Source: Nelumbo lutea (lineage: Eukaryota > Streptophyta > Magnoliopsida > Proteales > Nelumbonaceae). From it: DNA of 64,000 nt. The DNA lies in assembly GCA_022828595.1 (NCBI GenBank), contig JAKGHH010000003.1, forward strand, positions 15,066,934-15,130,933. The letters are read 5' to 3'. The notes beneath the pieces were generated by a model. That model did not search any database. It worked only from the letters and a program-made list of their open reading frames with translations, and had not been told where the DNA came from. Both the position numbers and the translations under genes were made by a program. Shown here one piece after another: positions 12,197 through 23,264 of this stretch (positions within the stretch are counted from its first letter, which is position 1; each line of letters opens with the position of its first letter).

Positions 12197-12950
12197 GGTT
12201 GGAAGCAGGCTGATGGTGGATATTGGCGTGTTTCTAACACCTGTCGCATTTTCTGACGTGCTCGACGGCTTCTACCTTCATCGTTGGCCAGTAGTATCCT
12301 TGTCGAAGTGCTTTTTGGGCGAGTGCTCTACCCCCCAGGTGTACGCCGCACAGACCTTCATGAGTATCGCGGAGTACGAGCTCGACTTCGGCAGGTCGCA
12401 GGCAACGCAAGTAAGGGAGCGTGTAGAATCGTCGGTACAACCGTTCGTCTATTATGACGTATTTGGCTACCTGGCGCTGCACCCTCTTGGCTGCATTGTG
12501 GTCCACAGGGAGGGTTCCATCTAGCAAGAAGCTCGTAAGTGGGTCAATCCATCTCAGCTCTACTTCAAGGATGGGAGCGACCTCCTCTGCCCCACCGAGA
12601 ATACTAGGCCAAGGTAAGTCCTCTATGTACACGGTTCTCATGGTGTTGTGACTCGTGCTGGCTAACCGGGACAGAGCGTCGGCCTCAGTGTTCTCTGACC
12701 TCGGGATTTGCCTGATGATGTGTGATTGGAAGTTGAGCAGGGCCTCTTTTACTTTCGCCAAGTATGCGATTATGGAGAGCTCGCGTTCTTCGTACTCGTC
12801 CGTAACCTGGTTGACCACGAGCTGGGAATCGCTGCAAATGACTATGTGCTTTTCTCTTACCTTTTGCGCCAGGTTCAGCCCGACTATCAGTGTTTCGTAC
12901 TCTGCCTCATTGTTGGATGCCGCGAACTCAAAACATAGTGTGTATTCCAA
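12197..12950 (-). pseudogene. Pol remnant: second RNase H and integrase zinc finger
   Basis: Translated on the - strand, the first part is an RNase H fold of the type found in Tat elements: VDGSSN (just upstream of 12950, to about 13025), NNEAEYE, CSDSQLVVNQ and NTEADALSRLAS supply the acidic residues. It is followed by the HHCC zinc finger that begins integrase, HEGLCGVHLG...YYWPTM...C-x-x-C (KCDRC). A TAG stop at 12234-12236 sits where related elements have a codon, and the reading frame goes on (HANIHHQPASN) to 12197, where it breaks into the LTR remnant. The integrase catalytic core is absent. Not functional. Confidence 0.9.
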
Positions 12951-13484
12951 TTTTGTGCCACTCGGGCCACATAAGACTATTCCAGCCCCGCTGCCCTGCT
13001 GGTTCGAGGAACCATCTACGTGAAGGATCCAGGGCTCCTCATCCCAGTTCGCGCTTGGCCTGACCAGGTGAGATGCCGCACTAGCTGCTACTTCGCGGGG
13101 TTCGGACTCTATTGGCTTGGGAGCTCCGGGTTCACCCGAACTAGGGATCTCTGGCTCAACCTACTCAGGGGCTTCGAGGCTGAATGTGCACTCTGCGATA
13201 AAATTTGCTAAGGCTTGAGCCTTAATGGCAGTCCGTGGCTTGTACTGGAGGTCGTACTCGCTGAGTTCGATGGCCCACTTTGTCAGCCGATCGAAAACCT
13301 CGGGCTTGAGCAAGACTTGTCTTAGTGGTTTGTCAGTCAAGACGACGACGGTGTGAGCCTGGAAATACGGGCGGAGTTTTCGAGCTGAAATCACCAGTGC
13401 GTATGCTATTAGTTCTAACTGCGGGTATCTCGTCTCTGCTCCCTGCAGAATTTTACTAACATAATAGACGGGCGTTGGACCCAA
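12951..13484 (-). pseudogene. Pol remnant: first RNase H domain and linker
   Basis: The frame contains YYVSKILQGAETRYPQLE, LTDKPLRQVLLKPE and LTKWAIELSEYDLQYKPR, the conserved end of the usual Ty3/gypsy RNase H, then ALANFIAE. A TAG stop near 13159 interrupts the linker to the second RNase H; the sequence on either side stays in one frame and the downstream part resumes with a proline- and serine-rich linker and VDGSSN. A frameshift near 13485-13500 separates it from the upstream reverse transcriptase remnant. Confidence 0.9.
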
Positions 13485-13873
13485 TCTACTTCCTTTATTA
13501 GTACCGAACTGACCACCTCATCGCTCGTCGAGAGGTACAGTTCTAAGACCTCGCCCTCCTCGTGTCTAGCTAAGGTTGGCACAGTGGTGAGGTAGGTTTT
13601 TAGCTCGTCGAACGCGAGCTGGCAATCTTGGGTCCATTCGAACCCTTTGCCTTTGATTGCCTTAAAGAAAGGCAGACAGCGGTCTACCGATTTGGACATG
13701 AAGCGGCTCAGAGCGGCTATGCGGCCGTTTAGCCTCTGAACCTCTTTTACTTTTCGGGGTGGTCTCATATCTAGGATGGCCTTTATCTTGTCCGGGTTGG
13801 CCTCAATACCGCACCGGGTTGGTCTCAACCTGCTACCACCGAACCGCCCACTATCACGTGGATGGTTCCCCAA
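13485..13873 (-). pseudogene. Pol remnant: protease start fused to reverse transcriptase thumb
   Basis: From about 13815 leftwards the - strand encodes GIEANPDKIKAILDM, then RLNGRIAALSRFMSKS and LPFFKAIKG, the conserved connection just after the reverse transcriptase core in Ty3/gypsy Pol. Immediately upstream (about 13830-13880) is GTIHVIVGG, which resembles the start of the protease region in this lineage. The protease active site and the reverse transcriptase fingers and palm, with the catalytic aspartates, are missing between these two points, so a large internal deletion joins them. Confidence 0.85.
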
Positions 13874-13902
13874 ACTGGCCTCTCTTCTGGGGGAGGTCGC
13901 AG

Positions 13903-15695
13903 CTAGGCTTCGGCCGGTCTGTTGCTGGACTCGGGGGCATCCTTTCCATGCTCCCCTTGCCGACCTGCTTTATTATTATTGCCATTATGTACAAAATTTC
14001 TCAAGTATCTGCGACGGATGAGTCCCTCTATCTCGTCCCGGAGATTATTACATTGTTCGGTACTATGACCGTGATCTTTATGAAAACTACAGTATAGATT
14101 TTTATTTCTCTCGTTTGGATGACTCTTTAGGTGTGGTGGCCACTTTATGTAGGGGGCGTTCTTGATCGTCATCAAGATCTCGGTCCGCCTTGTGTTCAAC
14201 GGCGTGTAATCCGTCCGAACTACTAAGGGAGCTCGGGACGGCTGGCTTGGCTTCACCTCTTGGGCCTGGCTTCTTCTGTCGCCTGGGTTGGAGGGCTCGC
14301 CTTCTCTTTTTCTTTTCTTGACCCCGCCTTCGGTTCTTTGGTTGATTCTTCCTCTGTTCTCATGAACTTGTCTGCGAGCTTGAGGAAATCGGCCACGGTT
14401 GCTGGCTGGCTGGCCACCATGTGCCATTTGAATTCTTTGTGCGTTACCCCCCTTTTGGCTGCTGCGAGCTGTACCGCGGGGTCTAACCGTGGTATCTGCA
14501 AGCATGCTTCATTGAGCAGCTTGATGTAGCTCCGGATGGATTCTCCTTCCCTCTGGATTACCCCGAAGATACTTTCCTCGGTTCTGGGGCACCGCTTGCT
14601 AGTTACAAAGTGTGCGGTGAAGATCTGCACAAACTGGGCCTAGCTTCTTATTGACCCGGGAGCTAGGTTCCTGTACCAGGTGTGGGTCACCCCCCTGAAG
14701 GTGGTGGTGAAGGCCACACACATGCATGACTCACTGGCCCTAGTGAGGTGCATTTGTGACTAGAATGCGTCGACGTGGTCGTTGGGGTCAAATGACCCAT
14801 CATACTTGGCCCGAGATGGAAGTTTGAAGTCTCTGGGCATGGGGATTGCCAGAAGTTTTGATGAAAGGGGGGAAGGAACCCAGAGAAATGGGACAGTTTT
14901 TACCTCGTCCGAGCTCGTCTCTTCCTTGCCTCTAAGCTCGGGTAGGACACGGGTAGCAGTTTGGTGACTTCGTCGGTGCCTTTTTTGAGCGGGCCTGGGA
15001 CTGGCGCTACTGGCCTCCGTGTTGTCGAGCTCGATGGGCCCAGAAATTTGGTCTACTACTAGGGTGCTGAACCGGTTCTCCATGAGTGGGAACTCAGGCT
15101 TGGAGCGCCGAGGTGACTTTGTGGGCGAGGTTCCTGACCCACCTACGAGCTGCGAGGCGAAGGTAATTTTTCTTTGCTTTCGGCCTGGGGATGAGGCCTG
15201 GCTATTAGGGGGTTTTGGGTTGGGAAGCTTCTCCTCAGTGAGGTCGTCCACCTTGAGGGGAGGCCTTAACCGGCTTCGAAACAGAGTGCCGTGGGGGAGC
15301 AGTGACTGGTCTAGGGGTAGCTGAGGGAACTGTTGCTGATAATGGTGTTGGGAGAGGTGGTGTAGTACCTGGTGTTGCTGGAGTTCGTGCTGTTGGAATT
15401 GTTGCATTTGGGCTTGCATTGCCCACATGCATTGCATTAGGTCGTCCAGCTGGTTCTGGCGGGTTGACAGTGGGGCAGCAGTTGGTTCAACGAAGTTTGT
15501 TTCAATAGGGAGTGGAAGAGGGGTGTTCAACGAAGGAAGGTTCAGGGGCGCCACTGCTTGTGGCACATTTAAAGTGGGGATCCCATCCACTGAAAGAGGG
15601 ATGGTGAACTGCCCAATGCACACCACGGAAACTTGGAGCTGCTCTCCGATGGTGGTCGTTTCTGTGCCACGTCCGGCATTGTTGGAGGAAGCCAT
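13903..15695 (-). pseudogene. Gag remnant of element B
   Basis: Starts at ATG 15695 (MASSNNAGRG), 84 bases inside the LTR. An N-terminal proline-, leucine- and glutamine-rich region (HHLSQHHYQQQ) is followed by the retrotransposon Gag core: YDGSFDPNDHVDAF, then MC-AF-TF-G-WY-L-PGSI, RTEESIFGVIQREGESIR, LDPAVQLAAAKRG. The C-terminal part has CSFHKDHGHSTEQCNNL, a Cys-His array like those of Tat Gag. Two TAG stops (14760-14762 and 14640-14642) break the core in one frame; the second stands where tryptophan is usual. A frameshift between about 14250 and 14330 separates core and C-terminus. Not functional. Confidence 0.92.
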
Positions 15696-15760
15696 GGGTG
15701 TTGGAGTTTTTGGAAGAAGGGTAGGTAAGAGAGATTTAGAGGGAGGCTTTTAGAAGCATT

Positions 15761-15776
15761 CCCACAGACGGCGCCA
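15761..15776 (-). other. Primer-binding site of element B
   Basis: Two bases inside the 5' LTR, the - strand reads TGGCGCCGTCTGTGGG. The first eight bases could pair with a tRNA ending CGGCGCCA, as plant tRNA-Asp does; beyond that the match fails. The same site with one change (TGGCGTCG...) is at 62496-62511. Confidence 0.8.
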
Positions 15777-15778
15777 AT

Positions 15779-16620
15779 TGATGGAGCGCAATCCGGCCGG
15801 TCTTAGCTGTCAATGATTTCGCCTCTCACTGGAGCAACGGGGAGCCTGAAATGGAGAAGATGAGGGAACTCCGGTGGGAACCCGGTGAGATAACTCCGAA
15901 GCTCAAGTTAGTATTTTCTCAAAGGCAAAGTAAATACCAGATGGCGCAAAGTTCACATACCTTGTTGTTGGGGGTAGGGGGCCTTTTATAACCACTTTGC
16001 GCACTCACTTCGAGGCCTCTGTCAGGTCGGGTATGATTACCTCTGTTTCTGCCAGTTCGGGTGTCATCCTTTCTGCCAGGACAGAACCGCCACTACTCCT
16101 TGTCGGAGCCGTCTCTGTAACTGGAGATGGTGGTGTCAGGTGGCGATGGCAGATGGCCGTTTGAAGTGCGGCCGTCAAGCGTCAGATCCCAAGTCAGTCA
16201 GGTGCGTTGCCCTCGGGTACGAACTTCCTCGGTGTCAGGCATGGTACGGTTTGTTCAGTTTGACGTCCTGGAGGCGAAGTGCTGGAGTGGTGAACGAGGC
16301 AAAGTCTTGAGTTCGGAGGTATGTCCTGTATTGTCATAGTTCAGGCCAGTTCGGTGAGGTGAGTCCCGAACTGCTATAAGACAGGCCAGTTCGGTGAAAT
16401 GTGTCCCGAACTGCTATAAGGTAGGCTAGTTCGGGTTAGTGTCCTTTGAGTGACTTGGGGCATAAGGGAGAGTTCGGGCTCCTAGTAGGGAGTTCGGACT
16501 GCTGATAGGAGAATTCGATCCGCTGGTTCCTCTTGATACTCAAACCTTGCTTTTGTGCCGAGCTATTACCTTTACCACGTATTACTTAACTATGAGATCG
16601 GGCCAAATCGTCGTTCATCA
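15779..16620 (-). repeat. 5' LTR of element B (842 bp)
   Basis: On the - strand it starts TGATGAACGACGATTTGGCC and ends GCGCTCCATCA. A TATA element, TTATAAAAGG, lies near 15985-15996. U3 holds tandem copies of a roughly 45-bp unit at about 16335-16440 (plus-strand words GGCCAGTTCGGTGAGGTGAG and CCCGAACTGCTATAAG). An alternative start ten bases further out (16630, also TGATGG) was considered; 16620 aligns better with the LTR at 928. Confidence 0.85.
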
Positions 16621-17739
16621 TTTTCCATCATACCAACTTATATATTTCCACCATCCCAATATACCCTTTGGTGTTACCTCTATTGAACCATCTTTATAAA
16701 TCATATGATATGGGACATTGGGACACGTAGCAAGCTACAAGGTCGGAGCATATTTCTGGTCCTCGGCTTGTTAGTTATATAACCCGGGCATCCCCTCAAA
16801 TCTCAATCCTCATTGGCTTACTGCTTATGGAAAGAATAAACAACTAATAGTCTCACAGCCCCATGAAGCAATATAATTGTCCAGAGTCCAATTTCTATAT
16901 ATGATTATTCTCCAATGAACTAAGTCCATTATCTATGAACTAGCTGAGAGGAATCCCAATTGTTATTTTAAGTTGAAACTAATCCATTCTCCATTGAGAA
17001 AACAAGCCCTACTCGGTCTATGGAATATTGCGATTCGAGCTATGAAGTAGGCACTTGATGTGTAGCCATGTGACTTTCATTTCCTACTCCGGTCCCTATC
17101 CCCTATGTCGGATTTGGTCGCTCCCCGACCCCCCTCGGCTCTCCCCGCTTAAATTTTGTTCAATAGTTAATAAAATAATAATAATATAGAGTTCTATTTC
17201 TCCTATTTGATTTGCACAGTTATAGCTTCTTACAATTAAAACGATGAATCCAAGACCAAGACCAAGACACACACTCACTCAAACCACGTCTTTCAACGGT
17301 GAAAATCCCATCTGATATATGAACCATGTGCAACACCACAGCTGATGGTGGTGGAGAACAGTCCAAGTGTCATTGATGGTCACATCATGAAGGTGAATGA
17401 AATCTGTTTTGTTTGGAGAAAACAAGTCGACAAAACACCGATAAACGACAACCCAGATAAAGTAATAAAATTATAAAGAAAACAGATGGAAAGTTGCTTA
17501 ATGTTAACGTTATTATCAAAGCAGGTTCTTTTATTTGGTGAAGAGAAACAGCAAACTGGTCGGCTAATCCTCATACATACGATTTGCACTTTGTTGCTCA
17601 TCTTGCTCGGTATCTTTATTTCAATAACCAACCATTCATTATAAAGCATCAAATAAAAACTATCAATCAAAATCATCAAAGATTATGATGAAAACACCCT
17701 CTAATTGTCTTTAACGATAAATCATAAATGGGTTGTAAT
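16621..17739. other. Intergenic, no gene seen
   Basis: Unique sequence between element B and a solo LTR. Open frames on both strands lack recognisable domains. Confidence 0.55.
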
Positions 17740-19003
17740 ATTAGTGATGAGTGCAGATTTGACCCTTTAGTGACATGGCTCATGTGGCGATTCCATAATT
17801 GTCATATGACACTCCGACAACATGTAAATGATTATTTATCTTAGTCAAAATGATGGAGACCTATTCGGAATCACATTAGATGCGTCTCGCATGTCTTAGG
17901 GGCGCTTCGCCACCACTTCACCATGACCGACCTGTAGACACATCATCAGGATCATGATGACCACCTTAGGACCGACCCTGAGACCTCGACACATAGGGAG
18001 GCCTCCCGCTGAGGTCTCACCGACTAGACTAAGGTACAAGTAGCAACCTGCATGACGTGATCGTCAACTTGCCTACACCTCCGCTGACTTGATAGAGACC
18101 CAGTTGGCGACCTACCTCTACTAACCTGACAGAGACCCAACTGGCGACCTACCTCTGCTGATCTGATAAAGACCCAATTGGTGACCTATCTCTTCCGGCC
18201 TAATAGAAACCCAGTTGCTGACCTGATAGAGACCCAATTGTCAACCTACCTCTGCTGACCTAACAGAGACTCAGCCGGCGACCTACCTCTGCCAACCTGA
18301 CGGCATAAGATCTCGACAAGACTAGGTTGGCAAAAGAGGCGACCTACCTCCCTCGAACTGATGGCATAAGATCTCGACAAGACTAGATCGACAAAAACGG
18401 CGACTTACGTCATCTGACCTAATGAAGACTCAAGTGGCAACCTCATCACAATCGAGCTAGGGACCTCGACATTAGGGGCGACCTCCCCCGAGACCATGCC
18501 AACCTGACTGGGACCTAGTTGGCGACCTGCCTGACATGGCGATCGATCACTTCAAAGTGAAACATCGTGGTCCACTCCTATGGGATCACGTCGCTCAATC
18601 GTTAGACCCATCTCCCATTCTGCTCACTTCAGAGTTAACCTACACGGATTCCTTTTCCGATTGAGAAACTACTCTCGAGCATGGTGGACAACTTCCCAAG
18701 GATCTTGGATGCATTATGGTTGCGTCCCCCAGAGATCCCAGACGCGCTACGGTCACAACTTCCTTTGCCTATATAAAGGTGTCTCATTCAATCAAAAGAG
18801 GTACGTGCGATTTAGCTCTCACAACTCTCTATCTCTCTCACTTTTTAATTCTTTCAAAACTCTTCACTGTCGAAGTGCCCATCCCAAATAAAGCACCCTA
18901 GACACTTTGATATATTTCTTTGTAATTTAATTAGGCAGTCTACTTAGTTCGACATCTAAATTGTCCACCAACAAGAATCACCAGATTGTGCACCATCAAT
19001 TAG
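17740..19003 (+). mobile_element. Solo LTR S1 with perfect 5-bp duplication
   Basis: The LTR is 17745-18998 (1254 bp), TGATGAGTGCAGATTTGACC to GTGCACCATCA. The bases ATTAG flank it at 17740-17744 and 18999-19003. It has a TATA element CTATATAAAGG near 18768. Its start matches that of the LTRs at 60429-63837 (TGATGAGGGCAGATTTGGCC on the - strand) and its end that of the LTR at 928, so it belongs to the same extended family. No internal region remains, as after recombination between the two LTRs of a full element. Confidence 0.92.
18080..18305 (+). repeat. 37-bp tandem repeat within solo LTR S1
   Basis: Units of the type GATAGAGACCCAGTTGGCGA plus CCTACCTCTGCTGACCT start at 18091, 18128 and 18165 and continue with small indels to about 18300, roughly six units. 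They lie in U3, upstream of the TATA element. A further pair of units with GGCATAAGATCTCGACAAGA follows at about 18303 and 18363. Confidence 0.85.
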
Positions 19004-21599
19004 GTTGTCCACTTTTGAGTTTTTAACAACACTTGTGAGACATTTACTTCAATTCCTAGGAATTGAAATAACCATATAGCAAATTAACCATTGTTAAGCA
19101 CTTAATCTCTAGGCCAAGGTTGCTCGAGGAAAATTCCAGTGCAGCCCGATCCCATCTAGTATTTCGCTGCATTGCACACGAAAACCATCAGATATGGCTT
19201 GTTGAACAAATCTCAGCTCTGATTGTGCGGTGGGCATCCCGCCAAATCCATGGTGTCTATGGACCACATAAATAAACAATTATGCTAATTACTTTAACAT
19301 TCTAGTAACCAAGATGCAGTGCTGAAATGAATCCAATATTTTTGAGGCTCACTCCTGTCTGTGCATGTTAAATAAATAAAAGAAAATGTTGAAGAAGTTG
19401 GGGGGTCCAACAGGTTCAGAAAAGGGTAGACAATAGAACTGGAAGCATCACTTACTGGCATGATCGATCCACTGCAGGTTTTATGCTTTGATCACTTTGT
19501 TTTTCTTTTACATGAACATAACACATAATAGCTAGGTTGCCCAAGACAGCTAATAATAGTTTAAAAATAATTAATTAAATCATGTTAATCTCCTCTAGCT
19601 CTTCAAGTCTCACATTAGCAGCTTCTTGATCACATAGGTTTTAACTTTATCCCATCAAATTGTCACGGGCCCAACACAACTCAGCTTAACCAATGAATAT
19701 TAATTAATACGTAATGGTAACCATAACATAGGGACACAGTCAGTCATGGACAAGGCATATTCATGCATGGACCACAGCTTCCTCTCAGCTGCTATCGGAA
19801 ATGTTGGTTAAAATAATGTCTCAATCAAATAGTTCCACCTAATCCACGATCATTTGTTTGATTCGGATCTCCTAAAGGCTGAAGCTAAGATTGAATCCCC
19901 CTTTTTTTTCCTCTTAATCCATCCATCAGTAACCAGCCAAAAGTAGACGGGTATGAGGCTATCATGGGCCTAGGGTTAGTTAATGTATATTTTTATTAGC
20001 GAATAGAAGCGCAGAAACACAATTTATTGTGATGATTGATGCAGCCGGAGAGGCCAGAGTCGGAGTGAACCCTATCATGTTCATTGCTCATTATCTCAAA
20101 ATTTAAGAATATATATAAATTATGTTCGTTGGACCAAGGTCTAATCTAAGCTGTCAATAACCCAAAATCTTTGTTTGGTTGTTGTTTGTGTTTCAGGTAC
20201 TTTAATCACTTGGAGAGCGCATGTTTTTGAAACTCTTAGAAGCAGAGAACAGTGAACCCCATCCCCATGTGGCTTCCCCCAGGCCCAGGCCCAACCAACC
20301 CTCTACCTAAACCATTGTTATTCACAAGGCCTCTTTCCTCAATACAGATTATGTGAACTCTTTTTTGTTTTTGATTTAGAACCTTACAGGAATGAATTCT
20401 CAACCCAATGAAAATGGTATCTCCTGCGCTCCATTTGTTCGATCCCCGGTGATCTTCAAAGTTCAAACCCTGCTGCTCTAAGTTTAGTCCCGAGCAAAGG
20501 TAAGGTACGAAATAGGAATTGGCTGCGTCAAAATTTAAACTAGGCCCAAGAATCTGCCAGAAAAAAAACTTGGTATCCTGGTCAAGTATCTTATACAGAA
20601 AAAGGCCCAAGATGAGCCCAGTACCAATTCATTTATCTGATTGGGCCTTAGCTAAACAGCACGCATTGCCTAAAGCAGATGGGCCATAACATTGGACCAG
20701 CATGGCAATGCCCAGATGCCTGAATTCAATCTCCCAATCACCCATCTACGTTCCAAACTGTATTAGTTCATGAACCCATGATTGGAAACCTACCCGAGCT
20801 CAAGTGTTTTCTAGGAGGTTTAAGATATTAACTATAAATACCCTTATAATTCACTAAGGAGGATTTTGATTCTACTGAAACTTTAGACATATTCAGAAAA
20901 TTTCTGCCATATCCACTGAATATTTATCAGATAATACAAATTTAACTAGAGCCAAAAAACTAAGTAAGTGGCCCAAGTTTAGCAATGGCATTTAACCTAA
21001 AGCAATGAAGAGATGTTAAAAATGAAAACCACCCAACCAACCAATAATGACATCCTCGGTATTAGACGCTTTTACTGGGTATGAGTTTATTTGGATGATA
21101 AACTTGTCCTCATCCAATATCCTACTTGTGGTTCAAAAAGTAAAAATCATGCAGCTTTGGACGCATGGAGACCCAAAAGCATATTTTATGACTGATTACA
21201 AGTTTGATAAAGGGACTTTCTCACAACTTAATAATGTTTCCCACACTTAAATCTTAACGGACCTGAGACGTGTATCTGCTGAACAGACCTTCTTGATCAC
21301 AGTTGCATGTGATTAGTAATCACCGATTGCTAATTACTGTCATGTCACAGTTCACACCTTCGTTTAAGAAAAGGAAAAGCTTGGATTCAGGAAGGAAGGA
21401 AGAAGCAGAGGCCGAGAGAAAGTCAGTTAGTTGAAGCAGTTAGAACTTCAGGCACGTAATGTTTTTTTTTCAAGGCAAAATGCTACCCAGTAAGGTACTG
21501 GAGGCTAATTCATGAATGATTCTGCTTAGAATTACAGTCAAGTAGCAAAGTCTCAAGTAAAAACATGGAGGAGTTGACCACGTGTACAGATGATCAATG
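19004..21599. other. Intergenic, no gene seen
   Basis: Unique sequence. The longest frame (20236-20610, - strand, 124 codons) has no recognisable domain and no neighbouring exon that I can join to it. Short A/T runs only. Confidence 0.5.
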
Positions 21600-21995
21600 C
21601 TTGACCAATTGATGTGCAGCTTTGTTACAATTACGAGAGACCCACTGGTTATTACTTAGGCTCCGTAATGCTTATTGCTCTTCTTGAAGGAATTCTTTTT
21701 GCTTTCTCTCTTGGAATTTCTTCAGCCATCATTGAAGGTGATGCTCAATACATTATCAAGCTCTTGTTGGGTGAACCTTCTATCACCCCTTGGAGAATTC
21801 AAACTCCACTTGGATGGCTACTCAGTTACATATGTACCCCGTCAGTATAATCGGGTTGTTCACTCTGGCTAGGTTCGATCTCTCTTGTAAGTTGTAACAC
21901 TCTCAAAACCTGGTCCCCTATTCCTTATTTCCTCCATTCTGTTTTGGAGGCTGCTGTATCTTATGGCTGTGATCTGAGGCTGCGTTTACCCTCAT
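21600..21995 (+). pseudogene. LINE-type RNase H fragment
   Basis: The + strand encodes LLEGILFAFSLGISSAIIEG then DAQYIIKLLLGE, and, after a one-base shift near 21815, YVPRQYNRVVHSLARF-like sequence. This is the second half of the RNase H-like domain found at the 3' end of plant L1 LINEs and in related cellular copies. The first half, with the NTDGS motif, is absent. Truncated and frameshifted. Confidence 0.7.
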
Positions 21996-22429
21996 AAGGT
22001 TGGCAAATGGCAATGGCCCAGCCCAAGCAGCAAAACGGGACCTAGACGGACAAATGGGCCTAGCCATTAACAAACTGAAAAGTTTGATTCAGGACCTTAA
22101 CCGCCAAACCAATAATTTATCGTGCCTAACTGTTTAAGCGGAGAAGACTTTCATTTTTTCAACTCATGTCCTATAATCGCTTCCCCAAATGACATTTTTT
22201 TAAGCTCCAAACTTTATTCTGGGTGGAGGGGTGATCACCTTAAAACTTTATCAATAAACCACACATTCAAAGATAAATAACAGGGGAGGACTTAGCCCAC
22301 CTACTCCCAAACCCAACCCAAGATGCAAAATCTCTCCCTCAAACACTCAAGCCCAACCCAAGAAAAGAAAAAGCAAATTAACAAGTTATACATACCTCGG
22401 AATAGAAAGGCCTAAACAATCATCATAGA
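21996..22429. other. Intergenic, no gene seen
   Basis: Contains a short GC-richer stretch (about 22000-22110) with GGCCCAGCCCAAGC-type words like those in hAT-type MITEs here, but without clear ends. Confidence 0.4.
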
Positions 22430-22831
22430 CCACAGTCTCAATGTGAGTAGGAAGCTGATTAATGGAAAAGTACTTGTTGGAAAGCCGTATCAAATCCCAA
22501 GTTTGCTAGAGAGTTAGCTGAACGATTAGCTTCTCCATAAGCATGATGAAACGTCACCCTTAGTGCCCAATTTCATGAAATAAATAAATAAATAAATAAA
22601 ACATTTAAATGAGGATAATTGGCCGAATTGAAAAGGTTGATTAGAGAGAGATTATCACATTCAATGATAATGTAATGCCAATTATGAAATCAGATTTTAT
22701 TGAAGTGCACTGATTATAAAACAAAGAAAATGCTGCAATAAATCTGCCTTCATTGTTTCTAATAACACCTCCACCACCACCCAGACCTGGATTTCCTTTG
22801 CAAGCACCAATTGACCCATATGATTCACTTA

Positions 22832-22940
22832 GGCTCCGTTGGGGAAGAGTGCAAATACAAATTCACATGATTAATGACAAATGATAACATTTATACTTGT
22901 ACTGTACATATTTGTATTTATATCCTTCCCAAACAGAGCA
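22832..22940. mobile_element. Tourist-like MITE T1 (109 bp)
   Basis: Inverted ends GGCTCCGTTGGGGAAGA and TCCTTCCCAAACAGAGCA, with ATACAAAT/ATTTGTAT further in. TTA is duplicated at 22829-22831 and 22941-22943. A TTA or TAA duplication and a GGCTCTGTTTGGG-type end are typical of PIF/Harbinger-derived Tourist MITEs. It sits at the NTDGS position of the LINE RNase H remnant. Confidence 0.8.
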
Positions 22941-23264
22941 TTAGGGGCAATCTCTTTAATATAGACTTGAAGACACATGGCCCACCTGTCATTTGCATCA
23001 AGAAGAGGAGAGCTGGGAGACCATTTGTTCAGCTTATAAATCCAATTTTTTATTCAAACAATGACTTGATTTGCAGCAATAGCCTTACCCTCATAAACTT
23101 TCCTACGCCTCTCAAGCCAAATTTCCCATAATATGCAAACTGAAACAATTCTCAACAATTCATTCCTTTTTGGCCATTAGTAGAACATAAACTCCACCAT
23201 AATATTGTTTCACACAGTGACGAATATGTTTGGACATGTAGACTTGAATTTCAAATATAGAGGT

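Larger units (their letters stand above)
12019..16620 (-). mobile_element. Tat-lineage Ty3/gypsy element B, internally deleted
   Basis: The element reads right to left: 5' LTR 15779-16620, primer site 15761-15776, gag from 15695, remnants of pol to 12197, then a 178-bp remnant of the 3' LTR at 12019-12196. Tat-lineage placement rests on the Gag type and on a second RNase H domain before integrase, a known feature of plant Tat elements. Protease, most of reverse transcriptase, the integrase core and the polypurine tract are missing. Left and right LTR remnants differ at roughly 6-7 percent of positions by eye. No 5-bp target duplication is seen, so one flank may have been rearranged. Confidence 0.9.

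Noticed and set aside
12213..12524. Plus-strand frames over the Tat element
   Set aside because: They are antisense to RNase H and integrase coding sequence.
16621..16630. LTR of element B extended to a second TGATGG at 16630
   Set aside because: Alignment with the LTR at 928 puts the start at TGATGAACG (16620), and neither choice yields a matching target duplication.
20236..20610. 124-codon - strand frame as a possible gene
   Set aside because: No recognisable motif, no adjacent exon or promoter; length is possible by chance in 64 kb.
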